From positions 3,181 through 67,180 of the forward strand of contig JBCCOV010000006.1 in assembly GCA_039039985.1 (NCBI GenBank): 64,000 nucleotides of DNA. The letters run 5' to 3'. Shown piece after piece: positions 51,621-59,172 of the stretch; within the stretch, counting starts at the first letter, position 1; each line of letters begins with the position of its first letter. Position numbers and translations under genes: made by a program. This DNA comes from JBCBWG01 sp039039985. GTDB taxonomy: Bacteria > Pseudomonadota > Alphaproteobacteria > Rhizobiales > Hyphomicrobiaceae. The notes under the pieces were generated by a model that was not told where the DNA came from, did no database searches, and worked only from the letters and a program-made list of their open reading frames with translations.

Positions 51621-51968
51621 ATGACTGTCAAGACTTCCGGACTTAGCGTCATCACCATCGGTTTCGCCTCGCTACTGTTCGCTTTGCCGGCCTCGGCTCA
51701 GGCGTTCCAGCCGATGAAGTATATGCAGGATGCGTCTACGGCTGCTGCACTTGTTGCGGCGATCTCGCAAATGAGCAGCTGTGAAGAGAACCTGACGTTT
51801 TCCGAAGAGACGACCAAAGCCGAGGACGGCTCCGTCATCACTGTCACGGTCGCATGTGCGAAGTTCCCCGAAGACGACGGGAAGACACGCGCCGCCACCG
51901 CAAAGGTTGAGTTCGAGCTCAACGAAGACGGCACGGTTGGCTCACCGTTAGGCTACAACTACGACTAA
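51621..51968 (+). CDS. Small secreted protein of unknown function
   Basis: A 115-residue protein with a clear Sec signal peptide (about residues 1-26, ending ASAQA). The mature 89 residues are acidic, with two cysteines (SSCEENL and TVACAKF) that could form a disulfide, and alternating beta-like segments. No family recognised. The ATG at 51621 has GGAGAG six bases upstream. It follows the FHA/kinase block after a 366-base spacer, so it may be independent of it. Confidence 0.7.
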   Translation: MTVKTSGLSVITIGFASLLFALPASAQAFQPMKYMQDASTAAALVAAISQMSSCEENLTFSEETTKAEDGSVITVTVACAKFPEDDGKTRAATAKVEFELNEDGTVGSPLGYNYD

Positions 51969-52102
51969 GCCGTGATGACGCTTGACGCCCAGAGAGGCCG
52001 TTCGCCAACACGGGGCATCAGAAATCTGAAATCATATGGTTTGCCTGGCGGAACGAGGTTGCATTTTCTCAGTCCAGCGTTGTCCGCCAGCGTAAGACCT
52101 CT

Positions 52103-53119
52103 GTGGACGGATACCAAATGGCTGTTCGAGATCCCGAGTTGAATTTCGAAGACCTCTGGCAGACATTCGAGCAACGGTATCCGTTCTTTGAGGTGCGAAA
52201 CGTCGACTGGCAGAAGCAGTACGAAATCTTTCGCCCGAAGGTTACGCACGAAACGAGCGACGGCCAGTTGTTCGATATCCTCTGCGAAATGCTGAAGCCC
52301 TTGAACGATGGGCACGTTGAACTGGAAGCCAAGCTTCCCGGCCAACGCAAAAAGCGACGTTTCACGGCCGAGGAGCAGCCGAAGTTCTACCGCGAGTTCG
52401 ATGACGATCAGATCAAGAAGTTGTTTCGCACAACGCGTCAGACTCTGGTCGACAATGGGTTTTCGAAACCGCGGGAGACAGAGGCTTGGATTTTGGAGTA
52501 CGGCCGGTCGGACACGATCGGCTATCTGCGTATCTTGGAGCTGGAGGATGTCAGCCGGAAAAAGGTTCGCGTCGCATTGGACCGGATCGCGCGCGACTTT
52601 CGTTCCCTCTCTGGTTTCATCATAGATATCCGCGATTGTCCCGGTGGCGATGATGATACCGCCATCATGATCATTAATCGTTTCTGTGATCAGCGCCGCG
52701 TTGCGTTTCATCGCAAAACGAAAGTCGGGCCAGGATCGAACGAGTTTTCAAACCTCAAGACGTGGCATATCGAGCCGGAGGGAGACACCCAGTTTACGGG
52801 CCCGGTTGTGGTCTTGACCTGCGACGCGGTTTTCAGTGGCGGAGAAGCATTTGCACTCGCCATTCGTGAGCTGCCGCAAGTGACGCTCTTAGGCAACAGC
52901 ACCAACGGCATTTTCTCTTATACGCTTGAGAAGAAACTGCCGAACGGCTGGCGATATCGCCTGTCGTACCAAGTCTATCTGTCGGCAGATATGGTCTGCT
53001 ATGAAGGCGCTGGCGTGCCGGTTGATATCGCGTTGCAAAATACGCAAAGCGACATTGCAAACGGCGTCGATCCGCTCATTGTCCGAGCCATGGAGATCCT
53101 GCAATCGCAGCGGTCTTGA
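52103..53119 (+). CDS. S41-type (C-terminal processing) peptidase
   Basis: A 338-residue protein with the S41 plan. An N-terminal helical part (about 1-70; FEDLWQTFEQRYPFFEVRNVDW; LCEMLKPLNDGHVEL) is followed by the catalytic core: IGYLRILELED, FIIDIRDCPGGDDDTA, VVVLTCDAVFSGGEAFALAI with the nucleophile Ser, and LLGNSTNGIFSYTLEKKLPNG. There is no PDZ domain between them, so it is of the tricorn-like/interphotoreceptor-binding branch rather than CtpA. The nominal GTG start at 52103 lacks a clear leader peptide; an ATG 15 bases on is possible. Location cytoplasmic by this reading. Confidence 0.85.
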   Translation: MDGYQMAVRDPELNFEDLWQTFEQRYPFFEVRNVDWQKQYEIFRPKVTHETSDGQLFDILCEMLKPLNDGHVELEAKLPGQRKKRRFTAEEQPKFYREFDDDQIKKLFRTTRQTLVDNGFSKPRETEAWILEYGRSDTIGYLRILELEDVSRKKVRVALDRIARDFRSLSGFIIDIRDCPGGDDDTAIMIINRFCDQRRVAFHRKTKVGPGSNEFSNLKTWHIEPEGDTQFTGPVVVLTCDAVFSGGEAFALAIRELPQVTLLGNSTNGIFSYTLEKKLPNGWRYRLSYQVYLSADMVCYEGAGVPVDIALQNTQSDIANGVDPLIVRAMEILQSQRS

Positions 53120-53196
53120 TGAACCGGTTCAGCACGTCATTTCTGGCTGCAGGATCAGCCAAGGGTGTTGTGTTGGCCACGCGATGCGCTGGCCCG

Positions 53197-54351
53197 TCAC
53201 GCAAAGATCTTAAAGGCGTTTGCGAGGTCTGCTGTCAGGTCGTCGATCTCCTCGAGCCCAGCGTGAAACCGCAACAGTGGGCCGGACGTGTGTTCCGCGC
53301 GGCAACGATCATCAATGTTGGCCGGCATGACCAGGCTTTCGAACCCACCCCACGATGAGCCGATCCCAAAGCGCGTGAGTGCACCAACAAGCTTCGGCAG
53401 CCGGGCTGCAAGCCCGGACTCGAACGCCACCGTTACCAGGCCATTTGATCCTGTGAAATCACGTTGCCAGATATCGGATCCGGGATGGCCAGGCACGCTC
53501 GGGTGAAAGACCGTGCAGACACCTGGCTGACCGCGTAGAAACGTCGCCAGTGCTGTGGCATTTTCGCCGTGACGTTCCAGGCGAAGCGACAGCGTCCGCG
53601 CGCCACGAAGGGCCAGATAGGCGTCGTCGGGGGAGACGGACTGTCCGAACAAGTTACAGTGTGACTGAACCGCCTCGCCATGCTCCCGCGACTTGGTCAT
53701 GACCAGCCCCATCATCAAATCGGAATGGCCGCCGAGGTACTTTGTTCCCGCAAGAATCGCGATGTCGACGCCCAGATCGAGCGGGCGGCAAAGGATGCCG
53801 GTGCTATACGTGTCGTCGGCAAAAACAATCAGGCCGTTCTGATGGGCGAGCTCCGAGATGGCCGGGACGTCGGCGACTTCGAGCGTCACGGAGCCAGGGT
53901 TCTCAACATAGATAGCCTTGGTATTGGCTTTGATCATCGGCGCAAGTGCACTCAGGTCCGACGGATAGTAGTCGCTCTCGATTGCGTAGTGTTCATGAAG
54001 ATGGTGAGCGATCCGCCGCGTTGGCGAAAACACATTGTCCGGCAGAAGCAGATGGTCCCCCGGCTTCAGGAAGGCCAAGAGGCAATGTGCTATGGCAGCA
54101 ACGCCGGTCGGCAGCGCTGCAACGGTATCGGCGCCGTAGATAGCCGCGACGTGGTCATACAGCGCGTAGAGGGTTGGTGTGCCGCGCCGTCCGTACGTGA
54201 AACTATACGGCTCGTCGGACGTCGCGGTCTTGCGATCTTGGAACGCACTGTAGTCGTCGAACAAGACCGTGCTGGCTCTGACGACCGGAGGGTTGGCCAC
54301 GGCCTTGCCCGCATCGATCATCGACCCATAGCCAGTCTTGCCCTTAGCCAT
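53197..54351 (-). CDS. metC: Cystathionine beta-lyase (MetC-type PLP enzyme)
   Basis: A 384-residue fold-type-I PLP enzyme. VVRASTVLFDDY, YGRRGTPTLYALYDHVAAIYGAD, FADDTYSTGILCRP (Asp that pairs with the pyridine N), ILAGTKYLGGHSDLMMG with the Schiff-base Lys, and SSWGGFESLVMPA match MetC. It cleaves cystathionine to homocysteine, pyruvate and ammonia. The start is the ATG at 54351 (MAKGKTGYGSMIDAG); the longer reading has no similarity. It is convergent with the S41 gene, and the long spacer on its 5' side separates it from the biosynthetic cluster. Confidence 0.92.
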   Translation of the reverse strand: MAKGKTGYGSMIDAGKAVANPPVVRASTVLFDDYSAFQDRKTATSDEPYSFTYGRRGTPTLYALYDHVAAIYGADTVAALPTGVAAIAHCLLAFLKPGDHLLLPDNVFSPTRRIAHHLHEHYAIESDYYPSDLSALAPMIKANTKAIYVENPGSVTLEVADVPAISELAHQNGLIVFADDTYSTGILCRPLDLGVDIAILAGTKYLGGHSDLMMGLVMTKSREHGEAVQSHCNLFGQSVSPDDAYLALRGARTLSLRLERHGENATALATFLRGQPGVCTVFHPSVPGHPGSDIWQRDFTGSNGLVTVAFESGLAARLPKLVGALTRFGIGSSWGGFESLVMPANIDDRCRAEHTSGPLLRFHAGLEEIDDLTADLANAFKIFA

Positions 54352-55318
54352 CGCATCGCCCTCATTGCCTGTGGTGATCAGCCTTGCAAGTGGTGCCCCA
54401 AGACACTGTGCCCCCAAGACCCTGTGCGCCGTCACCTTGTTCGAACGCGCCGATTACAAGTCTCGACCAGGACACGAGTTGCCGATAGGGCTGCGTACAT
54501 CCTCGCACAGCGCTGGCCCGACCAGCATGCGCCGCAGACACGCGTCCATGACGCTATCAAGCTGACCGTTTCCCGCAAGGCCTGCTCGCACGCCCGGCCG
54601 CGGCCTGTTGCCCCATAGAACAGCGTCTGAGACGTGATCACGACGAGCGGGACGCATGCAGCGACCGGCATGCTCGGTTGTCGTTTGTGTGCGGTCTCAC
54701 CGCAACACTGCGGCTCTGATTGCTAGCGATGCAAGACATCACTTTGTGAATACACCCCACAGTTGAATTCGCGCTCCAGGTTCGCGGTAAGATCTGCCAG
54801 AAGTCAAGGGATCTCGGATGCTGATTTCATGGTCAACAGGTCGTGTGTCGGATGATGCGAAAGCAGGCAGCGGGCGTGATTGGCCGCCTTTTAGGCATTG
54901 ACCATTGCTGCGACGAGGCAAAATGCAACATTCTAGTTAACGTTGCGTCATGTCGTGTCAGGACCAGTTGATGCAGCGCAGCGAAGGGCGCATAGCACCG
55001 TGGGTCGGGAACGTAGATGGCTCTCAGCGCAACTACAGGTTCGAGGCGTTTGTTGGTGCGCAACCCTCTGGGTTCACTTTCCATTCAGAGTACCGCTGCC
55101 ACCACACGAATACCTATTAACCTCTGAGATAGCCTGTTACGCTAACCGGCAAGTACCTGTGTAGCCTAGCAGAAGAGATCCAGCAGTGATCTCGGGACGG
55201 TCAAGAAACGTCGTTCGGGTGTCATAGGAGCAGTCTATCGGAGGTGCAGTTCGCAGGACGAAATCGCAAATTCGGTTAGGAGCAACCGGAAGCGGACAAA
55301 CAAAAAAAGTCGTTGATT
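54352..55318. other. Long gene-free spacer before the biosynthetic cluster
   Basis: Nearly 1 kb where no frame has convincing protein features. 54393-54423 has a tandem pair GTGCCCCAAGACACT / GTGCCCCCAAGACCCT. Near the right end TTGATTG (55313-55319) and CAATCAA (55326-55332) form a seven-pair inverted repeat directly before the decayed sbnA copy. Promoters for metC and for the biosynthetic cluster should be here, or the stretch may be decayed coding DNA. Confidence 0.5.
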
Positions 55319-55632
55319 GCATCAACAATCAAACAAGGTGGGAAGCTTGGTTCGAAGGATATTGAGTAATGATTATCGACAGTCCACCCAATCTCTGTTT
55401 TCACAGTGGCGCTTTCTGCCTTCGTGAAACAGCGGGCGGCAGAGATGTCTCACTCCTGTTTCCAGTGTTCGGCGCCGGTCGTGTGTCGCACGTGAAAACA
55501 GCAGCGATCGGAGTGGCAGAAACTCCTGAAAGCGGCGACATGGCGGCGCCTCACGCCAGCGTGAGGAACACGTCGCACTCGGCCAGATTCGGGATCACCT
55601 GCAGCGTGTTCCACCTGGAACAGAGCGACTGA
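55319..55632 (+). pseudogene. Decayed duplicate of the sbnA leader and 5' end
   Basis: 55319-55392 matches the DNA 451 bases downstream (55770-55843) at roughly 60 of 74 positions by hand alignment, including the leader, ribosome-binding site and the first codons. The ATG at 55369 opens with MIIDSP exactly as intact sbnA does. Further on, similarity fades: GGRDV stands for GGNDV and VKTAAIGVAE for VKTAIGLIE, without the Lys-bearing GSIK. The frame stops after 87 codons at 55632. It reads as a truncated, degraded tandem copy of the first part of sbnA. Confidence 0.7.
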
Positions 55633-55819
55633 ACCCCACCTGCTAGACAACGACACAGCAGAGGCCAGGAGCAAAGCGAACGCGCGCTGTCGAGGCGCAG
55701 TTCACGAGGCGCTGAGGTCGTTGCGATCTGGAGTGATCGAAAGCGAGAACGCAATTAGCGGCGCATGTCGCATCAACAAAAAACCAGGGTAGGAAACTCG
55801 GTTCAAAGGATATTGAATT

Positions 55820-56785
55820 ATGATTATCGACAGTCCACTCGAACTCATCTTTCGCGATCTCTTCTATCGTCTTCCCGCTTTCGCCGGCGGTAATGACGTT
55901 TTCCTCAAGCTCGAGGGATTCAACGTCACGGGTTCGATCAAGGTGAAAACTGCGATCGGCTTGATCGAAGACCTAGAGCGTCGCGGCCTTGCTAAGCCGA
56001 ACGAGACGGTGATTGTTGAATCGTCGTCCGGCAACCTGGGCATCGCGCTCAGCATGGTTTGTGCTGCTAAGGGCTATCGCTTCATCTGCGTGACGGACCC
56101 CAACGCAACGCGCGCCAATATCAAGGGCATGAGCCTTTATGGCGCCGAGGTTATTGTCGTGCAGGATAACGATGTCGCCGGTGGCTATCTCCAAAGTCGC
56201 TTCCGGGCCATTGATCAGATCCTGGCTTCGGAGCCAAATGCGATCTGGCTCAATCAGTATGAGAACCTCGCGAACATGCGGGTCCATGCCGAGCAGACCG
56301 GCGCGGAGATTGCTCGAGAATTCGACAACGTCGACTGGGTCATCATCGGCGCTGGCACGACGGGCACACTAACCGGCGTTTCATGGCGCCTGCGCAAGGA
56401 GTTCCCGAATATCAAAGTCGTTGCTGTTGAGCCGGAAGGTTCGGTGACGTTCGGGGGCACTGCAGGCAACCGGAACATCCCGGGTATCGGCACCAGCTTG
56501 CGACCGAAAATCGCCGATAACGTCACGCCCGACCGTGTGATCGTGATCGACGAGGAAACAACCGTCGAGTCGTGTTTGTCGTTCGCACGCGATCACCAGC
56601 TTTTGGTTGGTGGAAGCACAGGCACGGTTCTTGCTGCCATCAAGCAAATGGCGCCTGAGTTCTCGCCTGGCGACACGATCGTAGCCATCTCGGCAGACCT
56701 CGGCGACAAGTACATGAATACTGTTTACGACCCAGCGTGGGTGGAAACGGTTATCAAGTCCAAAAACAGGGCTAACGCCGCCTAA
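55820..56785 (+). CDS. sbnA: 2,3-diaminopropionate biosynthesis protein SbnA
   Basis: A 321-residue fold-type-II PLP enzyme of the cysteine-synthase family, SbnA branch. NVTGSIKVKTA near residue 35 holds the PLP Lys41, SSSGNLGIALSMV the phosphate-side loop, and GAGTTGTLTGVSW the glycine loop that binds PLP phosphate; GGSTGTVLAA follows. SbnA condenses O-phospho-L-serine and L-glutamate to N-(1-amino-1-carboxy-2-ethyl)-glutamate. It starts 12 bases before sbnB with AAAGGA upstream, and a decayed duplicate precedes it. Family members feed siderophore, zwittermicin-type or poly-diaminopropionate pathways. Confidence 0.9.
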   Translation: MIIDSPLELIFRDLFYRLPAFAGGNDVFLKLEGFNVTGSIKVKTAIGLIEDLERRGLAKPNETVIVESSSGNLGIALSMVCAAKGYRFICVTDPNATRANIKGMSLYGAEVIVVQDNDVAGGYLQSRFRAIDQILASEPNAIWLNQYENLANMRVHAEQTGAEIAREFDNVDWVIIGAGTTGTLTGVSWRLRKEFPNIKVVAVEPEGSVTFGGTAGNRNIPGIGTSLRPKIADNVTPDRVIVIDEETTVESCLSFARDHQLLVGGSTGTVLAAIKQMAPEFSPGDTIVAISADLGDKYMNTVYDPAWVETVIKSKNRANAA

Positions 56786-56797
56786 GGAGCTGAGAGA

Positions 56798-57814
56798 ATG
56801 GCAACCGCCCCAGATTTTCACGTTATCTCCGGAGAAACGGTGTTTAACGTGATTGAGGCCAACAAGCAGAAGATCTTCGAAGCGGTGGAGGCGGCATACC
56901 GTCTCCACGCAGCCGAAGACTCCGTGAACCCCGACAGCTATTTCTTACGCTATCCAGAAAAGCCAAGAAATCGCATTATCGCTCTGCCCGCACACCTTGG
57001 GGGCGCAGTCCAAAAAAGCGGGATCAAGTGGATCTCCAGCTTTCCCGGCAATACGGCGGCAAATCTTGCCCGTGCGTCGGCCGTCCAAATTCTGAACGAC
57101 GCTGAGACGGGCTATCCCGTTGCTTGCATGGAAGCGTCGGTGATTAGCGCGACACGGACTGCTGCATCCGCGGCACTGGCTGCCGAATACATGTCGCCAA
57201 CGCCGTTCGAGGGCACGCTTTGCGTCGTCGGAACAGGGATCATCGCACGCACCACGCTTGAGTGGTTGATGTTCCGGGGATGGAAGTTCAGCGAAATTCA
57301 GCTGTTCGACCTCAGCGCGGATGAAGCAGGTCACTTGAGCCGCTGGCTTGAAGAAAAGTACGGCGTAACGGTTCGGATCAGCGATAGCCTGGAAAACGCA
57401 ATTCAAGCCTCGTCACTCGTTCTCTTCACGACAACGGCGCTTGAACCGTATCTCAATGATGCAAGCGTGTTCTCGCACAACCCGACCGTGCTGCACGTGT
57501 CATTGCGTGACGTCGGTGTCGATGTGATCTTAAGTGCACAGAACATTCTGGACGATGTTGAGCACTGTTTGAAGGCAAATACATCTCCACATTTGACTGA
57601 GATGAAAACCGGAAACCGTGATTTTATCTCCGGCGTTCTCGTCGATATTATGGAGAAAAAGGTTTCTGTAGACGCTGGCCGACCAAGAGTATTTTCGCCT
57701 TTCGGATTGGGTGTGCTCGATATCGCAGTGAGCAATCTCGTGCTTGAGCAAGCTATTGCATCGAAAGCAGCCGTACCCGTCCCGAACTTTTTCTTCAACG
57801 CGTCACGTTGGTGA
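56798..57814 (+). CDS. sbnB: 2,3-diaminopropionate biosynthesis protein SbnB
   Basis: A 338-residue ornithine-cyclodeaminase-family NAD enzyme. NPDSYFLRYPEKPRNRIIALPAHLGG is the SbnB-specific stretch, WISSFPGNTAANLARASA and ATRTAASAALAAEYM bind the substrate, LCVVGTGIIARTTLEWL is the NAD loop near residue 142, and PFGLGVLDIAVSNLVLEQA the end. SbnB splits the SbnA product by oxidative hydrolysis into L-2,3-diaminopropionate and 2-oxoglutarate. AAGGAG precedes the ATG. The stop codon lies in the first of two tandem hairpins. Confidence 0.92.
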   Translation: MATAPDFHVISGETVFNVIEANKQKIFEAVEAAYRLHAAEDSVNPDSYFLRYPEKPRNRIIALPAHLGGAVQKSGIKWISSFPGNTAANLARASAVQILNDAETGYPVACMEASVISATRTAASAALAAEYMSPTPFEGTLCVVGTGIIARTTLEWLMFRGWKFSEIQLFDLSADEAGHLSRWLEEKYGVTVRISDSLENAIQASSLVLFTTTALEPYLNDASVFSHNPTVLHVSLRDVGVDVILSAQNILDDVEHCLKANTSPHLTEMKTGNRDFISGVLVDIMEKKVSVDAGRPRVFSPFGLGVLDIAVSNLVLEQAIASKAAVPVPNFFFNASRW

Positions 57815-57847
57815 CGTCGATACACAAACGCGTCACGTATAGTGACG
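57801..57847 (+). repeat. Two tandem CGTCAC/GTGACG hairpins after sbnB
   Basis: CGTCAC-GTTG-GTGACG at 57801-57816 and CGTCAC-GTATA-GTGACG at 57831-57847. The direct repeat AACGCGTCACGT recurs 30 bases apart. The first covers the sbnB stop codon. It could be a short tandem duplication, an attenuator or an RNA-processing site before the amidinotransferase gene. Confidence 0.6.
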
Positions 57848-58007
57848 GCTCGAAGTACCAGAGGTTAGATTGAATTTTAACCGCCGCCTGCATGAGTGGG
57901 TGAGCTACGGGGCTTGCTTGTGCGCCCTCACAACGACGAGAACACACGGTCTAAACGACCAGCATGGTGCATGCGCCGACCAATAATAGCAAGGAGCTTT
58001 TTGACCA

Positions 58008-59057
58008 ATGTCACGTGTATGGAGCTGGAACGAATGGGACGAGCTGGAAGAGGTAATCGTTGGCAATCCCCTCAAAGCCCGATTCCCTTACCCAGATCGC
58101 AGCACACAAGTGGCGGAGTATCCCGACCGATCGCTAGATGACATTCCGACAGGACCGTTTCCTCAGCAAATCATTGAGGAAGCTGATGAAGACCTGCACA
58201 CATTTTGCGAAGCGCTCACGAAACTCGGCGTAGCAGTCAAGCGTCCCGAGACATGGCCGCACGAGAAGAAGTTCTCGACCGTCCATTGGGAAACTGAAGG
58301 ATATTACAACTATTGTCCGCGCGATCTGATGCTGGTTATGGGTGATCAGATTATCGAGACACCGTGTGTCATCCGCGGCAGATCTCAAGAGACGTACAGC
58401 TATCGCAAGCTGCTGATGGAATACATGAAAGACGGAGCACGCTGGTGGAGCGCGCCAAAGCCGATGCTGTTGGACTCGTTGTTTGATGTCGATCTGTCAA
58501 AGCCTGTCCCGCGCGATGACGAGCCAGCATTTGATGCGGCCAACATTCTGCGTTTCGGCCGTGACTTGATTTATCTCGTTAGTGCGACCGGCAACGAAAT
58601 GGGCGGGAAGTGGCTGGAGTCGATGCTCGGTCCGGAGTTCCGCATCCATTACCTGAAAGATGTCTATTACGGCAGCCATATCGACTCAACTTTCGTGGCG
58701 TTGCGTCCCGGATTGATCCTCGCAAATCCCGCGCGGGTGAATGAGGATACGATGCCGGAAATCCTGAAGCAGTGGAAGGTCATCTACAGCCCGCCAATGC
58801 AGAACACCGGCAGATATTCGGCCGACTACGTTTCCAAATGCATCGGCAGTGACTGGATCGATATGAACGCGTTCAGCGTCAGCCCCAATCTCGTTGTCGT
58901 GGATGCAGATCAGACGGATCTGATCAAGGTGATTGAGAAGGAAGGTGTCGACGTGCTGCCGATCAAACTTCGGCACTCACGCATGATGGGTGGCGGTTTC
59001 CACTGCATTACATTGGACATCCGCCGCAAAGGAAAACTTGAGCGATACTTTGACTAG
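58008..59057 (+). CDS. Arginine:amine amidinotransferase (AGAT/CyrA/SxtG-like)
   Basis: A 349-residue enzyme of the amidinotransferase family. The active-site triad is visible: Asp177 in FDAANILRFG, His224 in YGSHIDSTF and nucleophile Cys333 in GGGFHCITLD. It starts VWSWNEWDELEEVIVGNP, typical of AGAT and CyrA. Such enzymes move the amidino group of arginine to an amine: glycine (AGAT), scyllo-inosamine-P (StrB) or polyketide amines (SxtG). Lying between sbnAB and the NRPS, diaminopropionate is the natural candidate acceptor, giving 3-guanidinoalanine. AAGGAG lies 11 bases before the ATG. Confidence 0.88.
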   Translation: MSRVWSWNEWDELEEVIVGNPLKARFPYPDRSTQVAEYPDRSLDDIPTGPFPQQIIEEADEDLHTFCEALTKLGVAVKRPETWPHEKKFSTVHWETEGYYNYCPRDLMLVMGDQIIETPCVIRGRSQETYSYRKLLMEYMKDGARWWSAPKPMLLDSLFDVDLSKPVPRDDEPAFDAANILRFGRDLIYLVSATGNEMGGKWLESMLGPEFRIHYLKDVYYGSHIDSTFVALRPGLILANPARVNEDTMPEILKQWKVIYSPPMQNTGRYSADYVSKCIGSDWIDMNAFSVSPNLVVVDADQTDLIKVIEKEGVDVLPIKLRHSRMMGGGFHCITLDIRRKGKLERYFD

Positions 59058-59172
59058 TGAGCCAGTGTTTTTGGCTCGAACTATGAGTGGTTCCCGGCGC
59101 GTGAAACTAGTTGGATAGCGTCATCAGCCTGAGTGGAAGTGCGCCGCCGGGACACCACGTGGAGAACGACGA

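Noticed and set aside
53120..53131. Palindrome TGAACCGGTTCA after the S41 gene
   Set aside because: Twelve bases with no loop or T-run; could be chance and lies directly after a stop without other signals.
53680..54618. 312-codon plus-strand frame over metC
   Set aside because: Antisense to PLP-enzyme motifs, and it runs into an empty spacer.
54432..54671. 79-codon minus-strand frame in the long spacer
   Set aside because: No ribosome-binding site, Cys/Arg-rich random-looking product.
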